The notes: generated by a model not told the origin, from the sequence alone. Positions 36,383 through 46,563 are shown, counted from the first letter of the stretch. The stretch: DNA of 48,255 bases from Allorhodopirellula solitaria (GCF_007859855.1 NZ_SJPK01000021.1:1-48255); one strand, 5' to 3'. Program-made: numbers and translations.

Positions 36383-38596
36383 ATGAGTGATCGACCAAAA
36401 TCTTCACGTGGGTCTTCCGAGCCTCGCGGCAGCGGCAACATCTGGTTTGTCCTGGCCGTGATCGCTGTCGCTGTCCTCGTCAGCGCCTTTTTGGTTTCGG
36501 ACACACGCCGCCGTCTGGCCTACCCGCACTTGGTGGAATTGCTAAACGAGGTGGCTCGAGTCCGTGAGGGATCCGAGGCTGCCCTCACCCCACCGCAAGA
36601 ATCCGACTTGGTCGACATCGAGGCCGAGCCCGGCGAGGCCATCCTGCTCCGCGAGAGCGACGTCGCCTCCGACTCCGCCGTGGGCCTGCGAACTGAGGGC
36701 ATGGAGACTGACGGTATTGGAGCGAAGAGGAATCGGAACGGCGCGGCGACAGCCAAAATTGTCGTTCCGGGTCCGGACGGCAGTTTCTACGAGTACAGCG
36801 ACCCGACGGACATCCTCGTGGCGGATGACCGGATCACCGGCAAGGTTCGCTATCGCTTGCTCCGGGGCCGAGAAAGCGATGCCAACGTATCGCCAATCGC
36901 TGCCGAGTTCCTCACCATTCGCGGATACCCCAACGACGCTATCGGTGCCGAGCTGGTCACGCTTCTGGAGCAATCCGGAGTCTCGTGGGACTACGATCGG
37001 CCAAGTCGATTCCTAGAGAATCACTGGCCCGAATTGCTGATGATTGGGGTGCTGATTGCCTTGGGGATCGTGATGCTGCGGCGGATGGGTGGCATGGGTT
37101 CGCCGATGTCGTTCTCCCGCAGCCGGGGCAAACTCTACAGCGAGGAGGATCTGCCGACGACCTTTGAAGATGCCGCTGGGATTGACGAAGCTGTCGATGA
37201 GGTCCGCGAGGTTGTCGATTTCTTGCGAAACAGCGAAAAGTATCAATCCCTCGGGGGGCGGATCCCCAAGGGCGTGTTGTTGGTGGGGCCTCCGGGGACG
37301 GGCAAGACGCTGCTCGCTCGGGCGATCGCGGGCGAGGCGGGCGTGCCGTTTTTCAGTCTCTCGGGAAGCGATTTTGTGGAAATGTACGTGGGCGTCGGTG
37401 CCGCCCGGGTGCGTGATATGTTCACCCAAGCGACCAATCGAGCCCCGTGTATCATCTTCATCGACGAGCTCGACGCCCTCGGCAAGAGCCGCAGCAGCAA
37501 CGCAGCGGGCGGCCACGACGAACGGGAACAAACGCTCAATGCCTTGCTCGTCGAGATGGATGGCTTCGGCGCCAATTCCGGCGTGATCGTGATCGCGGCA
37601 ACGAACCGCCCCGAGACGCTCGACCCTGCACTGCTGCGTCCTGGACGCTTTGACCGCCACGTCTTAGTCGATCGCCCCGACGTGGCTGGGCGGGAGCATA
37701 TTCTCTCGGTACATGTTAAGAACGTTAAACTCGACGATGATGTCGATCTCCGCCGAATCGCTTCGATCACCAGCGGTTTTGTGGGTGCTGATCTAGCCAA
37801 TCTCGTCAACGAAGCTGCTCTCTTGGCGGCTCGCAATGGACGCCCTGCCGTCGGCATGGGGGAGTTCAATGACGCCGTCGAACGGGTCACCGCGGGGCTC
37901 GAGAAGAAGAACCGTGTCATGAACGAGGATGAAAAGATCCGAGTTGCCTATCACGAATCGGCTCACGCTCTCGTCGCCGCGGCGCTGCCGAATACCGATC
38001 CGGTTCACAAAGTCAGCATCATTCCGCGCGGACTCGCGGCGCTCGGCTACATGATGCAGCGTCCCGAATCCGAGCGGTTCCTGATGACCCAGAGCGAACT
38101 GGAGAGCCAGATGAAGGTGATGCTGGCGGGGACGCTCGCTGAGGAAATGGTTTTCCAAGACATCAGCACGGGCGCGCAAAACGACCTCGAACGCTGCACC
38201 GAAATCGCTCGCGGGATGGTAATGGATTACGGCATGAGCCGGATCGGGCGGGTGAACCTGCGTCGCAGTACACGCTCGCCGTTCCTCAACAACGGCGGCA
38301 TGGGTGACTATCAAGTGGCTCATAGCGAAGAGATGTCGAAACTGATCGACAAAGAGGTCTCGCGGATTATCGAAGACATGCTGCTGCAAACCCGCGACAT
38401 TTTGCAGCAGCGTCGAGACGTCCTCGAGGCTGTCACGCAGCGTCTACTCGAGGTCGAAGCCATCGACAGCACGGAGCTGATGCGTTTGATTGATGAACAC
38501 AGCACCGGACCATGGTTGGTTCCAGGAACCGTCAACGCGAAACCCAAAGCAAAGATCATCGCACGAAAGAATGATGACGCGGCCCAATCGAAGTAG
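36383..38596 (+). CDS. ftsH: ATP-dependent zinc metalloprotease FtsH
   Basis: A 737-residue membrane AAA+ protease. Two membrane segments lie at about 19-39 and 213-234, flanking a periplasmic domain of some 170 residues that is larger and more acidic than in E. coli. The AAA module has [18 protein letters not shown], Walker [10 protein letters not shown] (near 301), Walker [11 protein letters not shown] (near 357), and [23 protein letters not shown]. The protease zinc site is HESAH (near 524), fitting HExxH though the common form is HEAGH. A second metal ligand region follows at [17 protein letters not shown]. The ATG at 36383 gives a short charged N-terminus before the first helix. It stands alone between pfp and a repeat-rich gap. 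Confidence 0.97.
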   Translation: MSDRPKSSRGSSEPRGSGNIWFVLAVIAVAVLVSAFLVSDTRRRLAYPHLVELLNEVARVREGSEAALTPPQESDLVDIEAEPGEAILLRESDVASDSAVGLRTEGMETDGIGAKRNRNGAATAKIVVPGPDGSFYEYSDPTDILVADDRITGKVRYRLLRGRESDANVSPIAAEFLTIRGYPNDAIGAELVTLLEQSGVSWDYDRPSRFLENHWPELLMIGVLIALGIVMLRRMGGMGSPMSFSRSRGKLYSEEDLPTTFEDAAGIDEAVDEVREVVDFLRNSEKYQSLGGRIPKGVLLVGPPGTGKTLLARAIAGEAGVPFFSLSGSDFVEMYVGVGAARVRDMFTQATNRAPCIIFIDELDALGKSRSSNAAGGHDEREQTLNALLVEMDGFGANSGVIVIAATNRPETLDPALLRPGRFDRHVLVDRPDVAGREHILSVHVKNVKLDDDVDLRRIASITSGFVGADLANLVNEAALLAARNGRPAVGMGEFNDAVERVTAGLEKKNRVMNEDEKIRVAYHESAHALVAAALPNTDPVHKVSIIPRGLAALGYMMQRPESERFLMTQSELESQMKVMLAGTLAEEMVFQDISTGAQNDLERCTEIARGMVMDYGMSRIGRVNLRRSTRSPFLNNGGMGDYQVAHSEEMSKLIDKEVSRIIEDMLLQTRDILQQRRDVLEAVTQRLLEVEAIDSTELMRLIDEHSTGPWLVPGTVNAKPKAKIIARKNDDAAQSK

Positions 38597-39273
38597 GCCC
38601 GAATGGCGTGGACCCAGTGAGCCGACGGCGCTAGCCGAATGCCACTTACTTTGGCCCCGTTTGGGGCATGGCTAGGTTGGTAACCCGACGCGTGAGCGAG
38701 GCGATGATCCCTCCGTCCCAAGGACTCGTCGCCTCCTGTTGGTTACCCACAAATGCAGCATTCTATCGATTGCTGAAGATAGCTCATGACAACGCCCCAA
38801 CGGGGCAGTTCTATGAAAGCCCCAGGCAACGCCTGGGGTTTCAGACGCCACCACCTCGCGTTAGCCCCAACGGGGCGGCTCTATTTGCACATGCCATCCG
38901 AACGGCAGGATTGCGGCGAACATGAGGGCCGCCCCGTTGGGGCTAACGAAACATTTCGCTATCCGATTATCCGACCCCAGGGCGATGCCCTGGGCTTCCA
39001 TACAGCCGCCCCGTTGGGCTCAAGAACGCTTCCTTCGGGATACATGCGGGTAATCACAAAACCGGGATTCCTGTCAGACAAGCTGACAGGGGATTCGGTT
39101 TTGTGGGTAACTGGCAGCTCGTCGCCTCGTCCACTACCGATCCGCCGTTTAGGGATCACGCGACACGACGGAACGCCCTGCAGAAGCGTTTCGCATTCTG
39201 CAGGGGCACGTTGCTAGCATCGCGTGATCAATCGGGAGTGGACGTTGATTACTCCCGCCTTCCTACACCGCGT
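38597..39273. repeat. Intergenic cluster of palindromes
   Basis: About 680 bp between convergent genes are filled with short palindromes. GCCCCAACGGGGC-type units occur near 38791, 38861, 38932 and 39009 in alternating orientation. CCCCAGG/CCTGGGG pairs occur at 38821-38840 and 38981-38999. One dispersed repeat unit lies at 38677-38732 and a half unit at 39116-39146. A hairpin at 39053-39103 is shared with 48040. No gene is supported. Confidence 0.75.
39053..39103. repeat. Inverted repeat shared with 48 kb region, copy 1
   Basis: ACAAAACCGGGATTCCTGTC and its near complement around ACAAG make a hairpin with about 18 of 23 paired positions. The second copy near 48040-48090 has the inverted loop (CTTGT) and nearly perfect arms. 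Confidence 0.7.
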
Positions 39274-40614
39274 TTACTCGATGACGCGGAGCGTTACGTC
39301 TCGGAATTCGACGGGGTCATTGTGCCCTGCGAAGCCGAAGTGGCCGCTCTTGCGATCCTTGCCCGGATGGGCGCTACCGGCCATGTAATCGTCAATTTTC
39401 GACAGGTCCGTTTTCAGGATCACGTTGCCGTTGAGTTCGACTTCGATCGTTGAACCCTCGACGCGCACTTGCTGAAAATTCCATGTGCCGACTGGTCGCA
39501 GGTAGCCCCGTTTGGCTGCCGCCATGCCGTAGGCCGAGCCGTGGTATTGCCGCTTGTCGAGGTTCGCGTATTTGGCGGCGGTGTTATCGAGTACTTGCAG
39601 TTCCGTCATCGCCCCATAGGCGGGGTTGCCGTCCTGAGAGGCGCGAATTGCCAAGCCGTTGTTCCCACCGGGGGGCAGGCGGAAGTACAGGCGGACGACG
39701 AAGTCGCTGTACTCGTCTTGGGTCAGCAGGTTGCCACCGCGTCCGGCGCGGCAACGGATCGAACCTTCGGGAGTGACTTCGTAGTCGTTGACGGCACCGA
39801 CCCATCCATTGAGCGTTTCACCGTCGGTTAGGAAGGCGAAATCGTCGGTATCGCGGGTCGCCAAGAACTCGTTGGCCTCTTGGGCAGCGAGCGGTCGCAC
39901 GGCAATGTTTCGCCAGCGAATTTCGCCGCCGTGGGTTTGCAACTGGATCGGGCCACGCGGTCGCAGCGGCTCGTCTCGCCGCCAGTAGTTTTCCATGATC
40001 GCTTTATCAACCACTTGTTTGCCATTGAGCCAAACGCTGGTCCGGGCGCCCACTTGAACGATGCGAACTTGATTCCACTCGCCGAAGGGTTGATCGGCGT
40101 GCACCAATGGATCTTTTCCGGGGGCACCCTTGGAGTTATTCCACAATCCACCGCTGCCGAGATCGGCCCCGATTGAGAACTTCGACTCGTCGGTCGTGTC
40201 CCAGATCTGCACTTGGGGACTCCCTTTGAGATAGATCCCGCTGTCGGCCTTGGCCACGGTCTTGTATTCGAGGTTGAGCTCGTAGTCGGTGTATTCCTCG
40301 TCCGTCGTCAGGTAGGGGCCATGGCCATCGTTGACGAGTTCGCCATCTTCGACGCTCCAGTGCTGGCGCGCCTCCTTGGTCCACTGCTCGATTTTCGCAT
40401 CCCTGTCTTCGGCGGACATTTCCTCGAGCTTGTAAGGGTCAAAGTGGACCTGACCGTGCCATCCGTCGAGATCGGTGCCATTGAACAGCTCGATCGCTTC
40501 GGGCTTGGCAGACTCGGCGGAAGTCGGTTCCTCGGCATAGCTGACCGAAGGGCCAAAGCTGAGGCAGAGGCTCGTCACGCAGGCGGCGAGTGACGAAGAG
40601 AATCGCATTTTCAT
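39274..40614 (-). CDS. Secreted two-domain DUF1080 protein
   Basis: A 446-residue exported protein with a signal peptide (MKMRFSSSLAACVTSLCLSF, cut near SYAEE). It contains two copies of the DUF1080 (3-keto-disaccharide hydrolase) jelly-roll domain. The first starts IELFNGTDLDGWHGQVHF and includes YELNLEYKTVAKADSGIYL and GPIQLQTHGGEIRWRNIAVR. The second starts FLTDGETLNGWVGAVND and includes YFRLPPGGNNGLAIRA and GHFGFAGHNDPVEFRDV. DUF1080 proteins are greatly expanded in planctomycetes and have been linked to hydrolysis of 3-keto-glycosides. The frame extends to 40680, but the ATG at 40614 gives the signal peptide. The gene stands alone and is divergent from the Na/Pi transporter gene. Confidence 0.92.
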   Translation of the reverse strand: MKMRFSSSLAACVTSLCLSFGPSVSYAEEPTSAESAKPEAIELFNGTDLDGWHGQVHFDPYKLEEMSAEDRDAKIEQWTKEARQHWSVEDGELVNDGHGPYLTTDEEYTDYELNLEYKTVAKADSGIYLKGSPQVQIWDTTDESKFSIGADLGSGGLWNNSKGAPGKDPLVHADQPFGEWNQVRIVQVGARTSVWLNGKQVVDKAIMENYWRRDEPLRPRGPIQLQTHGGEIRWRNIAVRPLAAQEANEFLATRDTDDFAFLTDGETLNGWVGAVNDYEVTPEGSIRCRAGRGGNLLTQDEYSDFVVRLYFRLPPGGNNGLAIRASQDGNPAYGAMTELQVLDNTAAKYANLDKRQYHGSAYGMAAAKRGYLRPVGTWNFQQVRVEGSTIEVELNGNVILKTDLSKIDDYMAGSAHPGKDRKSGHFGFAGHNDPVEFRDVTLRVIE

Positions 40615-40873
40615 AGAACAGCTCAAGGTGGGAGAGAGCGGTGGGAAGAAAGGGCCTGACGGGCAGGCAACGCGGCTCAATATACTAAGTCGCTGCGAGA
40701 GACAAAACGCCCTCTCGCTTGATTCTGGGCGATCTCGGGGATTCTGGCGAGATTGACGGGGCGTCGCCTGCGTTTTTTGCTAGCAATGAGTTGCAATGAG
40801 ACTCGGTTCGCCTAAAATCCGTTGGTCTGAATCCAGACGTCGCCCGCGATCCTCTCAATGAAATGCCGATGCT

Positions 40874-42556
40874 TTGGAATTCCCAACACTCCTGAACATG
40901 ATTTTTCAATTGGTCGGCGGGCTAGGCATTTTCCTGTTGGGCATGAAGAACATGTCCGACGGCATGCAGGCGGTGGCGGGCAATAGCCTCCGCCGGCTGG
41001 TCGGATCGATCACGAACAACCGCTTTTTTGCCTGCTTGGTCGGTGTGCTGGTCACGTGCATCGTGCAATCGAGCTCGATCACGACCGTGATGGTTGTGGG
41101 ATTTGTCAACAGCGGCGTGATGGCCTTGTCGCAGGGCGTTGGGATCATCATGGGTGCCAACATTGGGACCACCATCACGGGTTGGATCCTCGTGTTGAAA
41201 GTCGGCAAGTACGGCCTGCCGCTGCTCGGCGGGGCGGCGTTCACGTACCTTTTCGCCCGCAGTGATCGATGGAGATACTGGGCGATGTTCATGATGGGCA
41301 TCGGGATGGTGTTCTTCGGCTTGGAGATCATGAAGGACGCGTGCGCGATCATCAAAGACATTCCGAATTTCGAAGCCTGGTTCGCCCGCTTCCAAGCCGA
41401 TACCTACATCGGCGTGCTCAAGTGCGCGATGGTGGGATGCGTCATGACGACGCTGGTCCAATCCTCGTCGGCGACGTTGGGCATCACCATCTCGTTGGCG
41501 ACCCAGGGCGTGATCTCCTACCCCACGGCGGCCGCACTGATCTTGGGCGAGAACATCGGCACCACGATCACGGCCTTGCTGGCTTCGCTGGGGGCGACCA
41601 CGAATGCTCGTCGCGCGGCGTATTTCCACGTGATCTTCAATCTTTTCGGCGTCTTCTGGATCACGTTGATCTTTCCGTGGTACATCGAACTGATCCAAGC
41701 GATCGTGGGTGTTGATGTCGCCAAGCCGGTCGTGGTCGATGGCGTGACGACGTACCCGAACACGGTGGCTGCGATTGCGGCGACGCACAGCGTGTTCAAT
41801 ATTGCCAACACGCTGCTGTTCGTGCCCTTGATCGGACCGATCGTGAAAATGCTCGAACGGGTTGTGCCCAACCGACCGTTCAAGGAGAAACCGCGGCTGA
41901 CGGATCTCGACATTCGCATTCTCGAGACGCCGCTGTTGGCATTGGAGCAGTCGCGCAAAGAGATCCTGAAGATGGGTGATGGCTGCATCAAAATGCTCGA
42001 TTGGCTATTGGAACTGATGAACCAAGACGATCCCGACAAGGCGCTCGGCGATCGGCTCAAGCAGCGTGAACGGGTGCTCGATTCGGTCCAAGACGAGATG
42101 GCTGAGTTCGTGACGGGACTGTTGGCAGCCAACGTTTCCCATTCCACCGCGGAGGAGGGGGGCCAGCAATTACGGATTGCTGACGAATATGAGAGCATCA
42201 GTGATTACATCGTGAATCTCGATAAATTCGATCGGAAACTGCGGCGTGACGGCTTGCGTTTTTCGGAGGATCAGCGGAAGGACTTGAGCGAGTTGAACCG
42301 CCAAATCGCGGAGTATGTGAAGTCGATTCACGAGGCATTCCTCAAGGGCGACAACAACATCGAGGTGGCCTCGGAACCGGCGTGGAAGCGAATTCGCACG
42401 GAAGTCAAATCGCTGCGACGGAAGCATCTCAACGAATTGACCAGCGATTCGATGCCGCCGGCCCTCAGCGTGGCGTTCATGGCATCGCTCAACGCGTACA
42501 TTCGTGTCCGCGATCACGCCCACAACATCGCCGAGACCATCTCGATCGAGCGGTGA
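40874..42556 (+). CDS. Na+/phosphate cotransporter with PhoU-like domain
   Basis: A 560-residue protein of the NptA/YjbB (PF02690) family. The inverted repeat hallmark is present twice: TCIVQSSSITTVMVVGFVN (QSSS near 65) and TTLVQSSSATLGITISLAT (near 195). Each is followed by a GANIGTTITG or GENIGTTITA motif. About eight to nine membrane segments fill the first 330 residues. The last 220 residues are helical and charged (LALEQSRKEILKMGDGCIKM, DEYESISDYIVNLDKFDRKL) and match the PhoU-like cytoplasmic domain of this subgroup. It should import, or possibly export, phosphate. The frame opens at TTG (40874); ATG at 40898 is an alternative that would remove eight residues without touching the first helix. 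Confidence 0.94.
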   Translation: MEFPTLLNMIFQLVGGLGIFLLGMKNMSDGMQAVAGNSLRRLVGSITNNRFFACLVGVLVTCIVQSSSITTVMVVGFVNSGVMALSQGVGIIMGANIGTTITGWILVLKVGKYGLPLLGGAAFTYLFARSDRWRYWAMFMMGIGMVFFGLEIMKDACAIIKDIPNFEAWFARFQADTYIGVLKCAMVGCVMTTLVQSSSATLGITISLATQGVISYPTAAALILGENIGTTITALLASLGATTNARRAAYFHVIFNLFGVFWITLIFPWYIELIQAIVGVDVAKPVVVDGVTTYPNTVAAIAATHSVFNIANTLLFVPLIGPIVKMLERVVPNRPFKEKPRLTDLDIRILETPLLALEQSRKEILKMGDGCIKMLDWLLELMNQDDPDKALGDRLKQRERVLDSVQDEMAEFVTGLLAANVSHSTAEEGGQQLRIADEYESISDYIVNLDKFDRKLRRDGLRFSEDQRKDLSELNRQIAEYVKSIHEAFLKGDNNIEVASEPAWKRIRTEVKSLRRKHLNELTSDSMPPALSVAFMASLNAYIRVRDHAHNIAETISIER

Positions 42557-42677
42557 GTTTTGCCTTGCGATGCCAGCGTCCGTTTTGCTACCCCTGAACC
42601 TTGGTTTTCCTCACCAAAACCACTGGCTGTGGAAATGGTGAAACGGGAGTGCTCCGGAACAGGCGAAGGCAGACGCA

Positions 42678-43952
42678 GTGACAAAAACACTCTTTTTTTC
42701 CGTCGGTGAACCCAGCGGCGACCAACACGCGGCGCGTTTGATCACCGAACTCAGCGCCCGGGCCGGCTCCGAATCGCTGCAGTGCCGTGGTTTCGGAGGT
42801 CCCGAGATGATGCGAGCGGGCTGCGCCGTCGATCTCGACCTCACCCAGCACGCGGTGGTGGGGTTGCTCGAGGTGCTGCCGAAGTTACGCGAGTTTTTTC
42901 GCTTTGCCGATCAGGCCGAAGAGGTCTTCGCCAGCGGCGGCATCGATGGCGTCGTGTTGGTGGATTTCCCCGGTTTCAATTGGCACATTGCGCGTCGGGC
43001 GAAGAAGTACGGCATCCCTGTTTACTACTACTGCCCGCCGCAGTTGTGGGCATGGGGCGGATGGCGGACCCGAAAAATGCGGCGCACCGTGGATCATGTG
43101 ATGACCGTGCTGCCGATCGAAACCTCGTTCTTCAGTGAGCGCGGGATCCCGGTCACCTTTGTGGGGCACCCTTTCTTCGACGCGGTCGCCGAAAAACCGC
43201 TCGATCCGGTCGCGCTCCGGCAACTCACGCCTGAGAAACGCTCGAGCTCCCACCCACTCGCATCGGGCAGCGATCCGGCTGGCCAAACCGTCGCGGTCCT
43301 GCCGGGGTCTCGAGACCATGAAGTCCAGCGCAATTTCCCGATCATGTTGGAAACGATCCGCCGCCTGCATCAGCACGCTCAGGATCGCTCAGCAGCGGGA
43401 CAAACCGTCGCACCGACACGGTTTGCCGTCGCCGCCTACCGCGACCGGCACGGCCTGTGGTGCCGTGACCAACTCACCGAGGCGGATCGCGACCTGCCGA
43501 TCGATTTCTACGTCGACCGCACTTCTGAAGTCATCGAGTCGGCGCACTGCGCCATGATGGTCAGCGGTTCGGTCAGCCTCGAGTTGATGGCCCGCGAAAC
43601 ACCAGCGGCCGTCATCTACCGGGTGGGTCGTTGCCTCCACTTTGTCGGACGTCAGGTCCTGCGGGTCGATAGCATGACCCTGCCCAATCTGATGGCGGAC
43701 CGGAAAATTTTTCCCGAGCTCGTCTCGGTCGGCGACAGGGAGCCGGCCGTCGACTTCCTATTCGAGACCACGCGGGCGATGCTGGAGGATGCGTTTTACT
43801 ACCGGCGGGTGAAATCCGACTTGTCCAAACTGCGTGAACAATACGGTTTGCCAGGTGCATCGGGCCGGGCGGCGGAGTTTCTCTGCGAGCGAATGGACGT
43901 TTTGCCGGCATGCCAGGATGCGGACCAAACCATTCGCCGAGTCGCTGCGTAG
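42678..43952 (+). CDS. lpxB: Lipid-A-disaccharide synthase LpxB
   Basis: A 424-residue GT19 enzyme that joins UDP-diacylglucosamine with lipid X in lipid A synthesis at the inner membrane. Family blocks are FFSVGEPSGDQHAARLI at the N-terminus, GFGGPEMMRAGC, VVGLLEVLPKLREFF, VLVDFPGFNWHIAR, YYCPPQLWAWGGWRTRKM and VTFVGHPFFDAV. Later come AVLPGSRDHEVQRNFP and MVSGSVSLELMARETPAAVIY. All are in order and the length is only slightly above normal. The start codon is GTG (42678-42680). The presence of lpxB supports a Gram-negative, lipid-A-making envelope. The preceding transporter ends 121 bp upstream. Confidence 0.96.
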   Translation: MTKTLFFSVGEPSGDQHAARLITELSARAGSESLQCRGFGGPEMMRAGCAVDLDLTQHAVVGLLEVLPKLREFFRFADQAEEVFASGGIDGVVLVDFPGFNWHIARRAKKYGIPVYYYCPPQLWAWGGWRTRKMRRTVDHVMTVLPIETSFFSERGIPVTFVGHPFFDAVAEKPLDPVALRQLTPEKRSSSHPLASGSDPAGQTVAVLPGSRDHEVQRNFPIMLETIRRLHQHAQDRSAAGQTVAPTRFAVAAYRDRHGLWCRDQLTEADRDLPIDFYVDRTSEVIESAHCAMMVSGSVSLELMARETPAAVIYRVGRCLHFVGRQVLRVDSMTLPNLMADRKIFPELVSVGDREPAVDFLFETTRAMLEDAFYYRRVKSDLSKLREQYGLPGASGRAAEFLCERMDVLPACQDADQTIRRVAA

Positions 43953-44027
43953 GGTCCGGGGTAAAATTCGTAATCATTCTCAATTGCTTGTTTGATCCCC
44001 TGATCGTCCGCCTCGGTATTGGCCCCC

Positions 44028-44861
44028 ATGAAAGATTCTGTCGAGCCGTCAACTTCCCCTGGCAATCCAGTCAATTCATCCACCGCTGAGAGCGGTTCCT
44101 CTCGGCGAGCGGCTAGCTCGCGGTCGGGGCTCGACCTGCCGAAAATGGGTGCCGAGGTCGGATTCCAAGTCGTCAGTGACGATGACGTGCCGCCGTTCCG
44201 CGCCAGCGGTTTGATCTGCTTGGTGTTGGGACTGCTGAGCGCCTCGGCGATGGTCGCCTGGCAGATGCTGATTCTACCTTTGGCCGCGATCGCATTTGGG
44301 GTATTCGCACTGCGAAAGTGGAGCGGACGCCGACCAGCAGGAACGACCGCAGCAGTCATCGGACTGTTGCTGGCATCTTGTTTTGCCGCTGGCGGGCTAA
44401 CGATCCCGTTGGCCAAGCACCGCACGATGGCTGGCCAAGCAGAGTATTTTGCGCGGCAGTATCTGGAGCTGATCGGCCGGGGTGACACGGAGTTAGCTCT
44501 CGAACTTCGCAAACAGGCTCGCAACCGCCAGGTTGAAAGCATGAACCTGAAAGAAGCCTACCGACGCGACGAGGTGGCGAAGACGGAGATGGAACGCGAA
44601 GAAGAGCAGAATATGGAGATGGACTCGATCCAGCTCGCCGGGCCGAACATCCCGTGGGAGCTCGCACAAACCTCAAGGGTCTACATGCACTATGGCCAGG
44701 AACGTGTTGAGACCGTTTGGATCGACCCAACCGGCAAGATCGAGGAGAAAGTCCGAGTCGAGCTGCAGTGGACGCCCGATGAACGAAACGGTCTCGGCAA
44801 TTGGCACGTCTACATGCTCTCGTATTACCGCGAGGTGATCTACGCCCCGTCGGTGCTCTAG
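44028..44861 (+). CDS. Membrane protein of unknown function
   Basis: A 277-residue protein with a Ser/Pro-rich cytoplasmic leader of about 60 residues. Two or three membrane segments follow (ASGLICLVLGLLSASAMVAW, LPLAAIAFGVFALRKW, AAVIGLLLASCFAAGGL), in a layout like DUF4190 proteins. The remainder (about residues 135-277) is a soluble domain with charged helix (REEEQNMEMD) and a beta-rich end (VRVELQWTPDERNG, WHVYMLSYYREVIY). I recognise no enzymatic motif. The ATG at 44028 is preferred to TTG at 44019. The stop overlaps the end of the convergent thiD gene by 4 bp. A membrane-linked binding role is a guess only. Confidence 0.72.
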   Translation: MKDSVEPSTSPGNPVNSSTAESGSSRRAASSRSGLDLPKMGAEVGFQVVSDDDVPPFRASGLICLVLGLLSASAMVAWQMLILPLAAIAFGVFALRKWSGRRPAGTTAAVIGLLLASCFAAGGLTIPLAKHRTMAGQAEYFARQYLELIGRGDTELALELRKQARNRQVESMNLKEAYRRDEVAKTEMEREEEQNMEMDSIQLAGPNIPWELAQTSRVYMHYGQERVETVWIDPTGKIEEKVRVELQWTPDERNGLGNWHVYMLSYYREVIYAPSVL

Positions 44862-45706
44862 TCACCGATGTGCAGCATTCGCGATTCCACCGGCCCGGAT
44901 CCTTTGCCGTATTCGGGGGCGAAGCGGATCGCATGGTTGACCGCAGCGATACCAAATTCGACAGCCTCACGGGTGCTCACTTCGATCGCCTGGTCCGGTG
45001 CCGCCAAGGCCAACCTCGCGGCAATGGTCGCGGACAGGGAACACCCTGCCCCGTGAGTCTGGATGGTATCGTGATGCTCCACAGCGAAAGTCACGAGTGA
45101 TTCCGAGTCGATAAAGACATGCATTTGCTCTCCATCGACGTGGCCGGCTTTGAGCAACACCATCGCTGGTCCGAGCCCGCGCAGGTCCTCCGTCGCCCGG
45201 AGGAGGTCATCGAGATCGCCACCGATCTCTCGATCGAGCAGACGCTCGGCCTCGAATCGATTGGGTGTGATCAGTGTGGCGCGTGGCAACAGCGTTTCCC
45301 GGTAGGCGTCGATCGCCGCATCATCGATCAGCTTCACGCCGTGCTTGCTAATCATGACAGGATCCACCACGACGGGAATGTCCGCCCCAGCGATCTTGCC
45401 CGCAACCTCCGCGATAATGGCTGCATTACCCAACGCGCCGGTCTTGATCACCCGTGGCGGGATGTCAGACATCACGGCATCGAACTGTTCACCGATGAGG
45501 TCGGTCGCTAGCAGTTCGAGTCGCTGCACGCCGAGCGTGTTCTGGACCGTGATCAGCGTCACGACGGACATGCCGTAGACCCCGTTTTGGTGAAACGCCT
45601 TCAGGTCCGCCTGCAGGCCGGCACCGCCACTCGGGTCGGAACCAGCAATCGTCAATGCGATGGCGTTCGGCGCGATCGTCACCGCGCGATCTGGATTTGC
45701 ACTCAT
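44858..45706 (-). CDS. thiD: Hydroxymethylpyrimidine/phosphomethylpyrimidine kinase ThiD
   Basis: A 282-residue ribokinase-fold kinase that phosphorylates HMP and HMP-P for thiamine synthesis. Motifs are ALTIAGSDPSGGAGLQADLK at the N-terminus, YGMSVVTLITVQNT, IKTGALGNAAIIAEVA, VVVDPVMISKHGVKLI, TLITPNRFEAERLL, and THGAGCSLSATIAARLA containing the anion-hole/catalytic GAGC. All conserved blocks are present. The ATG at 45706 overlaps the stop of the upstream histidine kinase gene by one base (TGATG); a GTG one codon earlier is possible. Translational coupling to a sensor kinase gene is unusual for thiD. No TPP riboswitch is recognised upstream. Confidence 0.95.
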   Translation of the reverse strand: MSANPDRAVTIAPNAIALTIAGSDPSGGAGLQADLKAFHQNGVYGMSVVTLITVQNTLGVQRLELLATDLIGEQFDAVMSDIPPRVIKTGALGNAAIIAEVAGKIAGADIPVVVDPVMISKHGVKLIDDAAIDAYRETLLPRATLITPNRFEAERLLDREIGGDLDDLLRATEDLRGLGPAMVLLKAGHVDGEQMHVFIDSESLVTFAVEHHDTIQTHGAGCSLSATIAARLALAAPDQAIEVSTREAVEFGIAAVNHAIRFAPEYGKGSGPVESRMLHIGD

Positions 45707-46563
45707 CACGCTGCCGCCTGTTCCGCAGCGGCCACGGGCAAACGGATAACGAACGCCGTGCCACGACCCACTGAGCTTTCCACCCGCACGCGTCCCCCGT
45801 GCTCGTCGATGATCTCCTTGCAGGCTGCCAGGCCGAGCCCCGTGCCGCCCTTGCCGCTTTCATCCGGACCGGACTTGGTGGAGAAGAACGGGTCGAAGAT
45901 GCGTGGCAGAACGTCGTCAGGGATTCCACCGCCGGTATCACGAATCGTCAGCTCCACCTGAGACGGCGAGGCGGGCGTGGCCGCAGCGACGCGAATCAGC
46001 AGCGTGCCGCCTTCGCCCATCGCCTGGCGAGCATTGGTCATCAGATTCAATAACAATCGCTGGATCTGATTTCCACTGGCCGAGATCATCGGCAGGTTAT
46101 CGGCCAAGTCCAGTTCGACACCGATGCGATACTTTTGCATCTCACGCTGCATCAGGACGAGGGTGTCCCGAACGAGGGCGACGAGATCGGTGGGTTCTTG
46201 GGTATCGCTGCGATTGCGAGCTTGAGCCAGGATCGTGTTGGTGATCGTGGCGGCTCGCTCGGACGCTTCAAGGATTTTCGTCAGCGCCTTGTCGCGGCTG
46301 GCTGCGTCCTGGTTGCGCAGGCCCAGCTTGGCGTAGTTGATCACCGTCATCAGGACATTGTTGAACTCGTGGGTGGCCGTGCCGGTCAGCTCACCGAGCG
46401 ACGCGAGGCTCTGCAGGTGGCGCAGGTGGACCTTCATCGCCTGCATCTCAGCGTGAGGGTCGACGCTCTGACTCGGCCGCGTCTGCGCGGACGCTCCGGC
46501 GGCCTGAGGCGATGGAGCGGGCACCTGCGAAGGACGGCTTGGGAACGCAGCAGAATTTGGCAT
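45706..46563 (-). CDS. Soluble histidine kinase without sensor domain (NtrB-like)
   Basis: A 285-residue kinase consisting of little more than the dimerisation and ATPase modules. The H-box SLGELTGTATHEFNNVLM has the phospho-accepting His at about 65. The catalytic part has the N-box NLMTNARQAM, G1 DTGGGIPDDVL, the F-box IFDPFFSTK, and G2 GKGGTGLGLAACKEI. The first 40 residues are Pro/Ser/Ala-rich and disordered; no PAS, HAMP or membrane segment is present. THEFNN resembles the NtrB/HisKA subgroup. No response regulator gene is adjacent. It shares a TGATG junction with thiD, so the two are co-translated. Its signal would have to come from another protein. Confidence 0.92.
   Translation of the reverse strand: MPNSAAFPSRPSQVPAPSPQAAGASAQTRPSQSVDPHAEMQAMKVHLRHLQSLASLGELTGTATHEFNNVLMTVINYAKLGLRNQDAASRDKALTKILEASERAATITNTILAQARNRSDTQEPTDLVALVRDTLVLMQREMQKYRIGVELDLADNLPMISASGNQIQRLLLNLMTNARQAMGEGGTLLIRVAAATPASPSQVELTIRDTGGGIPDDVLPRIFDPFFSTKSGPDESGKGGTGLGLAACKEIIDEHGGRVRVESSVGRGTAFVIRLPVAAAEQAAA

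Noticed and set aside
40922-41788. 288-codon minus-strand frame rich in His/Arg/Asp
   Set aside because: Antisense to the Na/Pi cotransporter gene; composition is that of a reverse-strand shadow.
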